From contig CANQYD010000023.1 in the NCBI GenBank assembly GCA_947627985.1, positions 1 to 34,457 on the forward strand: a stretch of DNA of 34,457 bases, read 5' to 3'. How positions within the stretch are numbered: the stretch's first letter is position 1; each line of letters begins with the position of its first letter. Below, piece after piece: positions 14,313 to 25,500 of this stretch. Source of the stretch: an uncultured Clostridia bacterium (GTDB lineage: Bacteria > Bacillota > Clostridia > Oscillospirales > Ruminococcaceae). The notes under the pieces were generated by a model, which saw only the letters and a list, made by a program, of their open reading frames with translations, ran no database searches and had not been told where the DNA came from. A program made the translations under genes and the position numbers.

Positions 14313-16185
14313 ATCGGGGCTTAAAAAGGACATTACAGCCCTTAAGAGGGCGATGAAGATCTGGCGGGAGTATGCTCCGAAATACTGGACGTTTGCGATG
14401 CTACGAAGGATTTTGCAGCGAATATCGGGATATTTTTCCCTCGCGATGTCGGCGCTCTTATTAGATGAAATATCCGGCGCAAGAGATGAGAAAAGGTTAA
14501 TAATTTTTGCGGTGCTGACCGTTTTGGGAGGATTTATTTTCTCGGTTCTGAGCCGCGCCGCGCAGATGAAAGAAAATATTTTGGACAGTCAGAATTATTA
14601 TCAGTACGTAAGGATAATGTTTGACGAAAACTGCAAGCTGCAATATGAACATCTTGAAAACCCCGATGTCAAGCTACTAAACGAGAAGGTAGACGCCAAC
14701 ACCAGGACCGTTTACGGCGGGCTGATGAATGTTTTATACAACATTCCGAACATGGCTGAGGCTCTGACAGAGCTTGTGTTATCCCTATCACTGACAGCCG
14801 CGGCGCTCTTTGCCTCGGCTTCGGGAAGCTTTCACGGAATATTAGGATTTATCAATTCACCGCTTTCCGCGGCGGCTATGATCATCGTCATCTTCCTGTT
14901 CTCGATTTTAACCGCTAAGCTGTCAAAACTTCGGCAGCACGGAATCGACAGCGCGCTGTCGGGCGTCTCCCTCACGAGCCGCCGCTATGCGGCTTTCGGC
15001 AGCCTCTGGGGCGAGGACATGACGGTTTTCGGGCTTCACCCGATCGTCCTCGGCGAGTACCGCAGGACCACTCTGCGCCCGCCGTGGCTGAAAATGCTCG
15101 AAAATACGCAGATGAAATCCGGCTTGCTCGACGTCCCGAAAAACACTGCGATGCAGCTCATAATCTACCTCTACGTCGCCGCAAAGGCGTACATGGGGGC
15201 GTTCGGGATCGGCAGCTTCGTGATGTATGAGGGCGCGATAAACCGCTTTGCAGCCGCGATTGACGATATCTCGTCGACCATCACCCAGATGAGGTTTAAC
15301 ACTTCATATCTCGAAACGACCTATCAGTTTTTCGACCTGCCGAACAACATGTACAAAGGCACGCTTGCGGTCGAGAAGCGGGACGATCTCGACTATGACA
15401 TCGAGTTTAAAGACGTCAGTTTTAAGTACCCGAGGACCGATTTTTGGGCGCTGAGGCATGTCTCGATGAAGTTTAAGATCGGCGACAAGATCGCGATCGT
15501 CGGGGAAAACGGCTCCGGAAAATCCACGTTTATAAAACTTTTATGCAGATTATACGACCCGACCGAGGGCAAAATTTTACTTAACGGCATTGACATTACG
15601 CGGTACCGCTACGACGAGTATATGTCGCTGTTTTCGGTGGTTTTTCAGGACTTTAAGCTCTTCGCATTTTCCCTCGGGGACAACGTATCGGCGGGTCTCG
15701 GATATGATGAGAGCCGAGCCCGGGATTGCCTGAAAAGGGCGGGAATGGTAAATAAACTTAACGATTTGGATACTAAAGAAACCGATGACGGAAAGAAGGC
15801 GCTGGATCGGTGCATGGGCAAAGAATACGAGCTTGACGGGATCGAATTCTCGGGCGGCGAGGAGCAGAAAACAGCCCTTGCGAGGGCGCTTTACAAGGAC
15901 GCGCCGTTTGTGATCTTAGACGAGCCGACCGCAAGCTTAGACCCGATTGCGGAAGCGCAGGTCTATGAAAATTTCAACCGGATCGCCAAGGACCGCACCT
16001 CGGTTTTCATAAGCCACAGGCTTTCAAGCTGCCGGTTCTGCGAGAGGATTTTGGTGTTCGACAAGGGGCAAATCGCGCAGGACGGCGGGCATGAGGAGCT
16101 CGTCAGGGAGGGGAAGTATAAGCAGCTTTGGGAGGCGCAGGCGGGGTACTATGTAGAGGATAGAAAGTCAGAGGATAGAAGATAG
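14305..16185 (+). CDS. ABC exporter half-transporter, permease-ATPase fusion, subunit 2 (626 aa)
   Basis: This is the second half of the probable heterodimeric exporter. Hydrophobic segments lie near 40-55, 65-82, 150-172, 180-205, 280-300 and 303-320. The ATPase has Walker A GENGSGKST (400-408), signature FSGGEEQK (515-522, atypical F for L and EE), Walker B VILDEP with E540, and H571. The start overlaps the previous gene (ATG inside its final codons), with GGAGGAGG upstream. The C-terminal EDRKSEDRR and TAG stop are encoded by heptad repeat (16155-16187), so the natural C-terminus probably ended near residue 617. A terminator follows at 16216. Together with the upstream two-component genes it looks like a regulated efflux or export system interrupted by hicAB. 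Confidence 0.9.
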   Translation: MLKSGLKKDITALKRAMKIWREYAPKYWTFAMLRRILQRISGYFSLAMSALLLDEISGARDEKRLIIFAVLTVLGGFIFSVLSRAAQMKENILDSQNYYQYVRIMFDENCKLQYEHLENPDVKLLNEKVDANTRTVYGGLMNVLYNIPNMAEALTELVLSLSLTAAALFASASGSFHGILGFINSPLSAAAMIIVIFLFSILTAKLSKLRQHGIDSALSGVSLTSRRYAAFGSLWGEDMTVFGLHPIVLGEYRRTTLRPPWLKMLENTQMKSGLLDVPKNTAMQLIIYLYVAAKAYMGAFGIGSFVMYEGAINRFAAAIDDISSTITQMRFNTSYLETTYQFFDLPNNMYKGTLAVEKRDDLDYDIEFKDVSFKYPRTDFWALRHVSMKFKIGDKIAIVGENGSGKSTFIKLLCRLYDPTEGKILLNGIDITRYRYDEYMSLFSVVFQDFKLFAFSLGDNVSAGLGYDESRARDCLKRAGMVNKLNDLDTKETDDGKKALDRCMGKEYELDGIEFSGGEEQKTALARALYKDAPFVILDEPTASLDPIAEAQVYENFNRIAKDRTSVFISHRLSSCRFCERILVFDKGQIAQDGGHEELVREGKYKQLWEAQAGYYVEDRKSEDRR

Positions 16186-16187
16186 AA
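16155..16187. repeat. Heptad repeat supplying the 3' end of the second exporter gene
   Basis: AGAGGATAG (16155-16163), AAGTCAG, AGGATAG (16172-16178) and AGATAG (16180-16185) form the same pattern as at 11467-11498. The open frame reads through two copies of GATAG as Asp-Arg and stops at the third, which is in frame as TAG. Confidence 0.8.
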
Positions 16188-16215
16188 CAGATCATTATAA
16201 CTTTGCATAAAATAA

Positions 16216-16249
16216 GGGGAGACTGAGAGATCGGTCTCCCCGATTTTTT
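16216..16249 (+). terminator. Rho-independent terminator of the ABC exporter operon
   Basis: GGGGAGAC (16216-16223) pairs perfectly with GTCTCCCC (16234-16241), followed by GA and six T (16244-16249). Confidence 0.9.
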
Positions 16250-16279
16250 GAAATATTGCCGCAAAAAAATAAATATTTC

Positions 16280-16337
16280 AAAAAATTTTAAAAAATTTGA
16301 AAAAACTCTTGCAAATTCGCAAGACTTAGTGTATAAT
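16280..16337 (+). promoter_or_regulatory. Promoter of the giant surface-protein gene with phased A-tracts
   Basis: TTGCAA (16309-16314), a 17-bp spacer and a perfect TATAAT (16332-16337). Immediately upstream three A6 tracts begin at 16280, 16290 and 16300, exactly one helical turn apart, an arrangement that bends DNA and resembles an UP element for the RNA polymerase alpha subunits. Confidence 0.75.
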
Positions 16338-16377
16338 CATACGTGTTATTACTTTAACATAATAAACTAAAAATATC

Positions 16378-16558
16378 CTCCCCTGTAAAATTCTTACGGG
16401 GGGGGGGTAAAATTTTATATTTTGAATGTATTTATTGCATTTATATGTTTTTACCCTCGGTTTTAACCGGGAAATCAAATTGTGCCGAAGCCGGAAAATC
16501 TTTACGGGCGCAGGTCTTTTTTGCAGGACGTGTGGGCTATTCTGAAGGAGAGATTGAT
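16378..16558 (+). promoter_or_regulatory. Long structured leader with a G10 tract
   Basis: The predicted leader is about 215 nt. The C-rich stretch at 16378-16388 pairs with TTAC and the first Gs of a ten-G run (16398-16407) around an AATTC loop. A second small hairpin lies at about 16453-16470 (CGGTT/AACCG). I could not match the leader to a riboswitch class that I know. The ribosome-binding site GAAGGAG is at 16544-16550. Confidence 0.5.
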
Positions 16559-19500
16559 TTGAAAAAAATATATGTAAAGGCAGTATTTTGCAGGATATTT
16601 AAAGCCGTCAGACCGGTGCGCTTAGCGCAGTCGGTTTTGGCGGCGTGCCTGTTTTTGGGCGCGAGCGTCGTTGCGGCTCAGCCGGTGATGGCGGAGGGAA
16701 CGGCTGATCTTTTGGATTCGTCGCGCGACAACTATTATGCTTTGTACAAAGACACTACCGTTGACAGTCAAACAGTCACCAAAGAGTTAGTTGAAAGCGG
16801 AACATTTGACAGGCATATGAGTTTGTGGAAACTGATGGTTAAGAATTCGCCGACCGCGGTAAACGGCGCTAAGAGAACAGCGGATTCTTTCGGCGGAGTT
16901 ACCAATCAGCTCAGGGTCAAGTTTTATGCATATGAGGGAGAAGTGGCATTTCTCGGGAGCTCCTCGTATAAGAACGGCGCGATGATTACTTTGCCCGACG
17001 GCAAAACCGAAAATCTGTCTCTTTCGGCTACACAGGGTCATATCACTTCAAAGGCGTCATATATGAACGGACCTAATGGTGTATACAAAGCTGTAACCGA
17101 CGATGACGGAAGAAGCTTGGGCACAAATGAGGCTACACCGACAACGGACGGTTATAATGCATTTACTTATGAAATAAAGCAGTCCGGAGTTTACATAGTA
17201 GAATTTTACGCCGACGGTGCGTCTAACGCCGATGTGAAGAGATCTTTTGATGTCGCTGATAATACCTTGGCTAACAACGGCAATGAATACAATCAGCTTT
17301 ATGCTTTTGATGTAACCGTCTGCAAAAACACGGGCTCAGAAGCAGCACCGCATTATAATGCTACGAGCGGTCGTGTCTGGCTGGACGCATTGACCGGGCA
17401 AATGAATTCCGATAGCGGCTACGGCATGTACGGTTATCTGTACACCACGACCCGAGACGGCTATATCTGGAGAGTAGCTCTCAACGGAATCCAACCTTAT
17501 ACGGTAGCTCTTTATGCCAATCAGCGCGGCGGCATAGGAAAGGGTACCAACGCTTCTGCATATCATTCCGTGCATTCTCCGATCGACAATTATACCTCTT
17601 TCGATTATTATAATGACATGCTCGATAAAAACGGCAACGCCGACGGTCTGATGATATACGGTCCCGACAACGAGACAACCGATATCGACGCGCCCGACCA
17701 CATGTTCTTCAACTATCCCGACAAGGACCTCCCGGAATCGATTGTTCCGAAAGAGGCAAATGATGATTTCTCCGCGACAGGTATTGAGTTTGACGGTCGT
17801 GACCCTACTATCGAGGAAGTTGTCAATAAAGACGGAAGTCTCGATGAAGAAATTGATAATACCGGAACCGTCGGCGTCGGCGGCTACTTCACCGTGGATA
17901 CCAAGGGCGCGACTTCTTACCGCATTATTATCGATATGTCGAACATGTATGCCCGCTATTATCACGGTGAAGATGGCAACAATATAGGCAGCAACATGCA
18001 CCCCTCGTCAACGGATCACGATGAGGAAATCTGCCTGAGCACTCCATGGGCTGATTCTAATAATGGAGAGCATATTAACTTTATTTATTATAATTCCGAT
18101 GACAACAGTTGGTATAACATTGAAACACAGGTAAAAGACGCTGCCGGTCTTTACGACATGCACCCGATTAACAACGGCAATGACATGAACAAAGTGGTCA
18201 AGTATGTGAAGCTTGAGCCCAATGAAGTGACAGCGCTCGGACTTCCCAACAACCCCAACGGCGCCGAGGAAGTAGGAGGTACCGGATTTAAATTCAAGAG
18301 CCTCGGAAAAATCATGCTCGGAAACGCCGCCGTTGAAGGTCAGACCGACCGCATTTACTGGAACGGCAGAGATCAGTGGGGACGTATTCTGCCCGTTGGT
18401 CAGTACTTTGGCAATACCGGGCGCGGCAAAGTCTATGCCGAGGCTAAGGCGGGAGAGGTTCATTTCCCGATTTCCGACGCGGAGAAAGTGCCGAACGGTC
18501 TCGGCGTTTGGCTGATGAATCCCCCGGATTCCGTTCTTAACAATGTAGGAAACAGTAACGCATATTACAAAACTGCCGCCGACCTGCGCTCTAAGCTATA
18601 CTATAATAACCGCGAAAAGAGCTTGTTAAGGGATTATAGAACATCGTGGCAAAATAACAAGGGCTCAGGTTCTCTTTTGGCAGTATGGAATCTGCCGAGC
18701 TATAATTCAAACAATGATGTCGGAGAAGCATACGGTGCCGGACTTAACAGAGGTTGGTTTAAAGAGCAAGGCGGGCACGATTTTAATTCGCAATTTGAGG
18801 ACGTAAGTATTGAAGGTAAGCCCTCTTACAGCGACGCGGAAGGTAAAAATCCGACCAAGACTGCCGGAGCTATAAAAAGCGACGGCGCCGACCACGGCAT
18901 TTTCGACGTCTGGACGCATGTCATCTCGCCGAACAGTGTTACTCTCGACGAGCCTATCACGCTTTATCACTTTGCCAACAGAAAGATCATCACCGGATTC
19001 GTATTTCTCGATACCCCCGAGCCGGGAGCTGCTCAGGGCGAATATAACCGCATGACCAACGACCACGAGCTCGAAGGCGCTATCATAGTTGCGGAGTACG
19101 GAGACACATATTACAGGGATAATAAAACAGAAAACGAGGGACGTAATTCCGGACAGACCCGCTGGGTCCACTATGAGGCAAAGACCGATACCGACGGATA
19201 TTACTCTATCCCCGTTGATCTGACGGCGTTCGGTGAAGATGATATTGTAGATGATGAACACGGTCAGCCTACTTACCCCGTCACCATCTGGGTGTATTAT
19301 AATGAAAACATCAGCGGCGCGATCACTCATAAGGTGACGACTGTAAATAAAACTGCTGCGAAGTACTGCTCACCTCAGGAATATTCAAAATTTATAGGTC
19401 AGGAAATTCACAGCGAAAGCGTGCCGAGCGTAAGTAAACAGACTGTAAATATCCCTAAATATATTACAGATAGTCGAGGTACTGCAAATGTTTACCTCAA

Positions 19501-22500
19501 GGAGATTTATGCCGGGCAGGTGGGATATATCGCGGAAGCGGTGGATCAGGCTCTGACGATTACCAAAAAATGGGAGCCGTCCTACCTAAAGAGCTCTACT
19601 CTCGAAGCAAGTTTTACCATCGTAGGCATGAAGGAGGATAACAGGACTTCTATTGAAGAGTATTTTACCAAAAATGCTGATACGGAAGGCAAAATTACCG
19701 TCACCGAGTACAATGCCGAAACCAAACAGGTCGAGGAGAAACCGTATGATCAAGCAGCTTATACTGCAAAATACGGCTGCAAAAAAGACGGCTCAAAAGG
19801 CACAACAACTGCGGAAAACAGCTACATGGCTGTCCAGCACGACCCCAATTTCCCGAGCGACGAGACGGTTGCTTCTATCAAAGAAAAGGTAGACGCTTAT
19901 AACGCCGCGCACCAGTCCGATCCCATTACCGTTCAGGACGTTCTTGTAAACGGTAATGAAACGATCATGCCCGGCTTTACAGAATATGGCGATAAAATTA
20001 TTTACGTAGTCGAAAACGCCACCGTAGAGGAGGCGCGCGGCGGCATATATACAAATAAGATTCTGCCCAAGCAGACGTATGTTCTTTCAAATGATAATAT
20101 AACGGTTAATTCCGGCGGCATGATCGTTTACCGGGCTTATGAAAATCCGCTCGGTTCGTCATCGTCGGGAGAAGAGGAAGCGACAAAAACCAAGTACGGG
20201 ATTGAAAGAATCGGCAACGAGTGGACATACACCAATATCCTTAATCTTACTAACTATACCCTCACCCTGTTCCACGACAAAAACGCCGATAATAAATTGA
20301 CGTTTAATGATACGGTATTACCCGGCAAAACCGAGGGCAACGGCATATATGAACCGCCTACGGAGACACTGGACGGCGATGACCCGATAGAAGAAGCCAC
20401 CGTAACGATATCTAAGATGGACAACGGCGGCACGACCGAGCTGGGTCAATTCACCCATACTCTGAGCGATGAGGCTTTGAATGAGCTTTTCAACGATTCT
20501 GACCGTATTCGGAGATTTGAAAGTACGCATTCGGGATTGAAAGCTAAAGATTCTTCCACTAACGAATTTACCGAAGATTACAAAGAGTGGGCTGAAAAAG
20601 AAATCGACGTGTCCGCCGATGACGACGGCGTTCAGAAATGGATTTCAAAAAATCAGGAGTTTAAAACTGACGAGCACGGTCAGATCACCTTCGAGGGGCT
20701 GTCCTCCGGCGAGTACAGCATTCATGTGACATATAAAACCGAAACGGATTACAACACCGTCACCGTTGACGGCGCCAACAGTTATGTAGAAGTCACGCAA
20801 AACGAGCTTGACAATAACGAGTATATACAAAAGGTCACGATAGGCACCGAGAGCAACTATTATTCAACAATAGGTCTCGGATTCAGGGCGGAAATGCCGC
20901 TTGAACAGATAATTAACATTTATAAGAATCTTAACATCGAAGCGAGACCGACCGGAACGCTGAGTAACGATGTCAGTCTTTCGGACAGCTTTACCGTGAC
21001 CGCAAGCGCGGGATTTTCCGGGACTACTTCGCCCGCAATTCCCGCGGACGCTCCAAAGGATCTTGCCAAGCTCACGGATTCTCTTGATGACAATGACAAG
21101 GACGATCCTGTGGAAATGACCGCAAAGGTTACGGCAGATGATCCCGATAAAGGTTATGACGCCGAGTTTGATGAGAAGGGCAAGAACATCATCTTCTACG
21201 CGCCGGGGCAATATACGATAACCGTCAGCGAGAAAAAAGGCGACCGCGGTTATATTGATTATGACGGTGACGCGCATGAAGTCACGGTGGTAGTTGCGAA
21301 CGAGCCGGACAGCAACGGCAAGCCGAAAATTACCGTAAAGAAAGACGGAACCGACCTCAGAGAAAAGCAGGAAGAAATCATAATCGACAACACCCTCAAC
21401 ACGGGATACGTCACCGTCAATAAAGAAGTTGTCGGAAATAGCGCGAACCCGGACGATGAGTTTGAGTTTACCTTCACGGTTACAGGTGCCGGCGGGGTGG
21501 GGAAATTCCATACGCTCGGGGTTTATGACAGTGACCTTGAAAGCGGAGGCAAGTTTACGCTTAAAGACCGTCAGTCCGTCACGATTTATGATATACCCGT
21601 CGGCGCGACGGTGAAGGTCGAGGAGACGGAGAATACTGCCTATAAGACGACTATCGAAGGCGAAGAGATAAGATCGAAAACGGTCGAAATCGACAAAACC
21701 GGGCAAATAATTAACTTCAAAAATGAGCATTTAGAGAATGACCTTTCGATAACTCAGACTGTCGATAAGAGCGATCCGATGATTGAAGAGGCTGACGAAA
21801 AGTTTTCCTATACAATCACGATAGCCGATACGGATTATGATTTTGATCTTGAGTATGAGATCGACGGGGTTACAAGCACTCTCGAATTTAAAAAAGGAGT
21901 TGCTAATCTTGAGCTCAAAAAAGGTCAGACCGTGACGATCAAAGGTCTGCCGAAGGGCTGCAAATACACCGTCGCGCAGACCTCAATGCCTGTGCATTAT
22001 AAGCTCACCAAAATCAACGGCGAGAATGTTACAGTTAAAACTATAACTGATTCGCTTGAAGAAGACGAGACCGTGACCTTTAACAATGAGTTTGAGGCGG
22101 GCGATCTAAAAATCGATAATACGGTTTTCGGTGCAGAAGGCGACGTTAATTTTGAATATACCGTGGAGCTTACGCCTCCCGACGACGGCGTCACCCTTGC
22201 CGAGGAATATACCGTAGAGCCCGGTATTACACTTAAAAAAGTCAAGGAAAATGAGTATTCCCTGACATTCAGCATTGCCAAAGCTGAGGAGAATAAGACG
22301 CTCACGATAAAAAATCTCCCGACCGGGACAAAGGTGAACATAACCGAAAAAGTGCCGGCGGGATATGTCATCACAAAGCGGAATAATTATGAAAATATCG
22401 AGATTTCCGAAGCGCCGCAAACCGCAGAGTTTGTGTACAATGTCATTCCGACCGCAGAGGTGACGGTGAAAAAGGAATTTGACACTACACTTTTGACGGA

Positions 22501-25500
22501 CGGAGAGTTTGATTTTGAATTCACCGTCGAGCAGACTGACCCCAAATCGGGAACAGAAGTCGATCTTAAAGGCGATCTAAAATTTGAGAAACTCTCAAAG
22601 ACCAAGAACGAAGGCGAAGTCACGCTTACGGGTACATATGATCTTGATTATATTACCCTATTTAACAATAAAGCCGACTCCGTGACGTATAAATATACCG
22701 TTAAGGAAACCGACGGAAAACTCGGCGGAGTTGTTTATGACAGTGAAGAGCATGATGTCGAGATTAAGATATCCATGATAGAAAGCGGAGAGCTGGAAAT
22801 CAGCACTCCGTCTGAAGTGGTCCTCAAAAATAAATATGAGCCCAAGCCGACCGACTTCACCGTCAAGGTTCACAAGACGATATCAGCCACCTCCCTGCCG
22901 CAGAAAGATAACGAGTTTACTTTCAAGGTCAGCGCTGAGGACGGCACTCCTATGCCCGGCAATACTTCGGTGATCGTGACCGTTCCCGCAAATGAGGATG
23001 AAAGTGCTGTTGACGGCGATTGGAAGATCACCTTCGACCATGCCGGAGAGTATACCTACACCGTGACCGAGGAAGAAGTTTCTATCCCCGGGTTCAGCGG
23101 CACGGCTCCCGGGCAAACCGTTACCGTAAATGTCGAAGATAAAGACGGCGTGCTTTCCGTCAAGGAGTACACCGTCGGCACAGCGACGGGCAAGGGCGAT
23201 GAGTGCACTCTCACGTTCACCAATACCTATTCTCCCACCCCGGCGGAGTTTGAGATTAAGGTCTCAAAGACGATAAGCGATGACAGCGAGCCCCTGACCG
23301 ACGACTATGACTTCGGCTTTGAGCTTTCGGCAGGCGGCGGAGATAATTATCCCGAGATATCCGATAATACCGTGACGGCGACGGTCGCCAAGGGCGCCAA
23401 AAAATCCGCTGACGAAGCTTTTGGCAAGCTCAGTTTTGACACGGCGGGGACATATACGTTCACCGTGACCGAGACAAATGCCGGCGACAACTTTATCAAA
23501 GCGCCCGCGCAGACCTTTACCGTGACGGTTACGGATATGGGAGGAAGGCTTGCCGTTACCGGGGTGAGCGGAGGCGATCCGTCGGGCTCCGGGGAGTATA
23601 GCGGCACCACCCTTACGTTTGAAAATAAATACGCTCCGAAGCCGGCTTCTCTGACCGTCAAGGTCGATAATATCGTCGCGCTTCAGGATCGCCATGCGCC
23701 TTTGGCTGACGGGCATGAGTATGAATTCTCCTTCGAGCTTTCCGAAGACGCGGGCGATCCCACAGGAGCCGTTCTTCCCGGCGTTCTTCAACAGCTCACC
23801 GATAAGATCGATAAAGATTTTACCGGATATGCCGAAAGCTATAAGACAAACGCTTCCGACCGCACTCAGAAGATCGAGTTCGACAGGATAACATTCTCCA
23901 AAGCCGGAACCTATAACTTTGCCGTGACGGAGGACGATATCCTGACGTTTACCGGCGAGACCCATGACAGCACTCATAAAGAGGCGTTTATCACATATCC
24001 TTCGAGCGACAGGATCGCCGTCGCCGTTACCGTTGAGGATATTAACGGTCAGCTGACGGTGACGGGAATTACGGTCGGCGGAACCGCACAGACTCTGAAC
24101 GCCGTTGACGCCGAAGCTCAGCTGAGGTTTATAAATGTTTACCATGCCGATCCGTCGCATTTCATCTTCGAGATCGACAAGACCGTGAACGGCACTCTTC
24201 CCGACGATTGTTTCACCTTTGATTTTGATGTTGATCTTATCGATTCGCTCCACAATCATAAGGTGAATTACGAAGGCGGTAAAAACACCGCTTCAATATC
24301 GGGAGATGAATTCAAGACCGCAAGATCAGCTGCGGGATATGTCTATGTTGATTTCAACGAGCCGGGAGATTATACCTTCACGGTCACGGAACATATTTCA
24401 AAGAACGGTACCGACGACGGCTCGTCTGCGTTTAAATCTACCGACGTAAGAACGCACACGGTGACGGTAAACGTCGTTGACAGCGTCGGCAAGATGAGCG
24501 TTGCAAGCTACCAAGTCGACGGAGGAATAATTGTAACTCCTTCGGTATCCGAAGAGTATCTTGTCGGAAACATCAGCTTTACAAACAACTATGAACCCAA
24601 GCCCGCAGCTCTTGATCTTAATATTGAAAAGAAGATGTCTGACGGCAGCAACTCCCTGCCTAAGAGCTATGATTTCGGCTTTGAGATTTCGTCCGCAGCT
24701 TCCGACGGCGCGACTGTCGGTACTCCCGAGCTGACGGTAACTTTAAACGCGGGGGAGACAAGCGGCGCCGGTACGTCTCGGATGACATTTAATAAGGCGG
24801 GGACATATTCCATCACCGTCGGCGAAGATGTGATAACCGAGCCCGGGTTTAAAAATCATCCCGAAGATCAGGAGATCGCCGTTACCGTTGAAGATAACGG
24901 CGGAGAGTTGTATGTCGGGAGCGTGCAGGTCGGGAAAAACGTCAGAAGCGGGACTCCCGAGGAGCCGATAAAGGATCAGACCGTGACGTTTATAAATACA
25001 TACGATCCGACCGACGCGGAATTTGAGCTCAACGTGCATAAAACCGTGACGGGTAATCCCATTCCGAGCAAAAAGAATTACGGTTTTATGTTTAACGTCG
25101 CGGCAAGAGGCGATAATGCCGGCAAGGTCTCGATATCAAACTCTCAGGCAGCCGTCAACGCCACTGCGGCGCAGCTCAACGCGGGCGCAAACGCAAGCTT
25201 CGGCAGGGTGACTTTCAGCGAGAGCGGGGACTATATTCTCATAGTGACCGAGAGCGGCACTCTTCCCGAAGGCTTCAAAGAGAACCCGAAGGAGTACGCT
25301 CTGAATGTTCATGTCGATGACAACGGCGGCTCGCTTGCCGTCACGAAGTGCGTGACCGACGGCAAAGATATTTTAAAATCGGGCTCGGCGACGGTGGATA
25401 TCGAGAATATCTACGATCCCGACGACGTGAGCTTTGTCATCAGGCTCAACAAGACGGTAAGCGGCAGCACCGCTTTGGACGGGGACAATGAGTATGACTT

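Noticed and set aside
16445-16558. ATG at 16445 as the start of the giant protein
   Set aside because: There is no ribosome-binding site upstream and it would bury the signal peptide behind 38 residues; the TTG at 16559 has an ideal site and places the signal peptide at the N-terminus.
16408-16558. c-di-GMP or cobalamin riboswitch in the leader of the giant gene
   Set aside because: The conserved core sequences of these classes, as I know them, are not present; only short generic stems are seen.
20864-24259. Long minus-strand open frames (up to 331 codons) opposite the giant gene
   Set aside because: They are antisense shadows of a repetitive coding sequence, with no ribosome-binding sites or recognisable domains.
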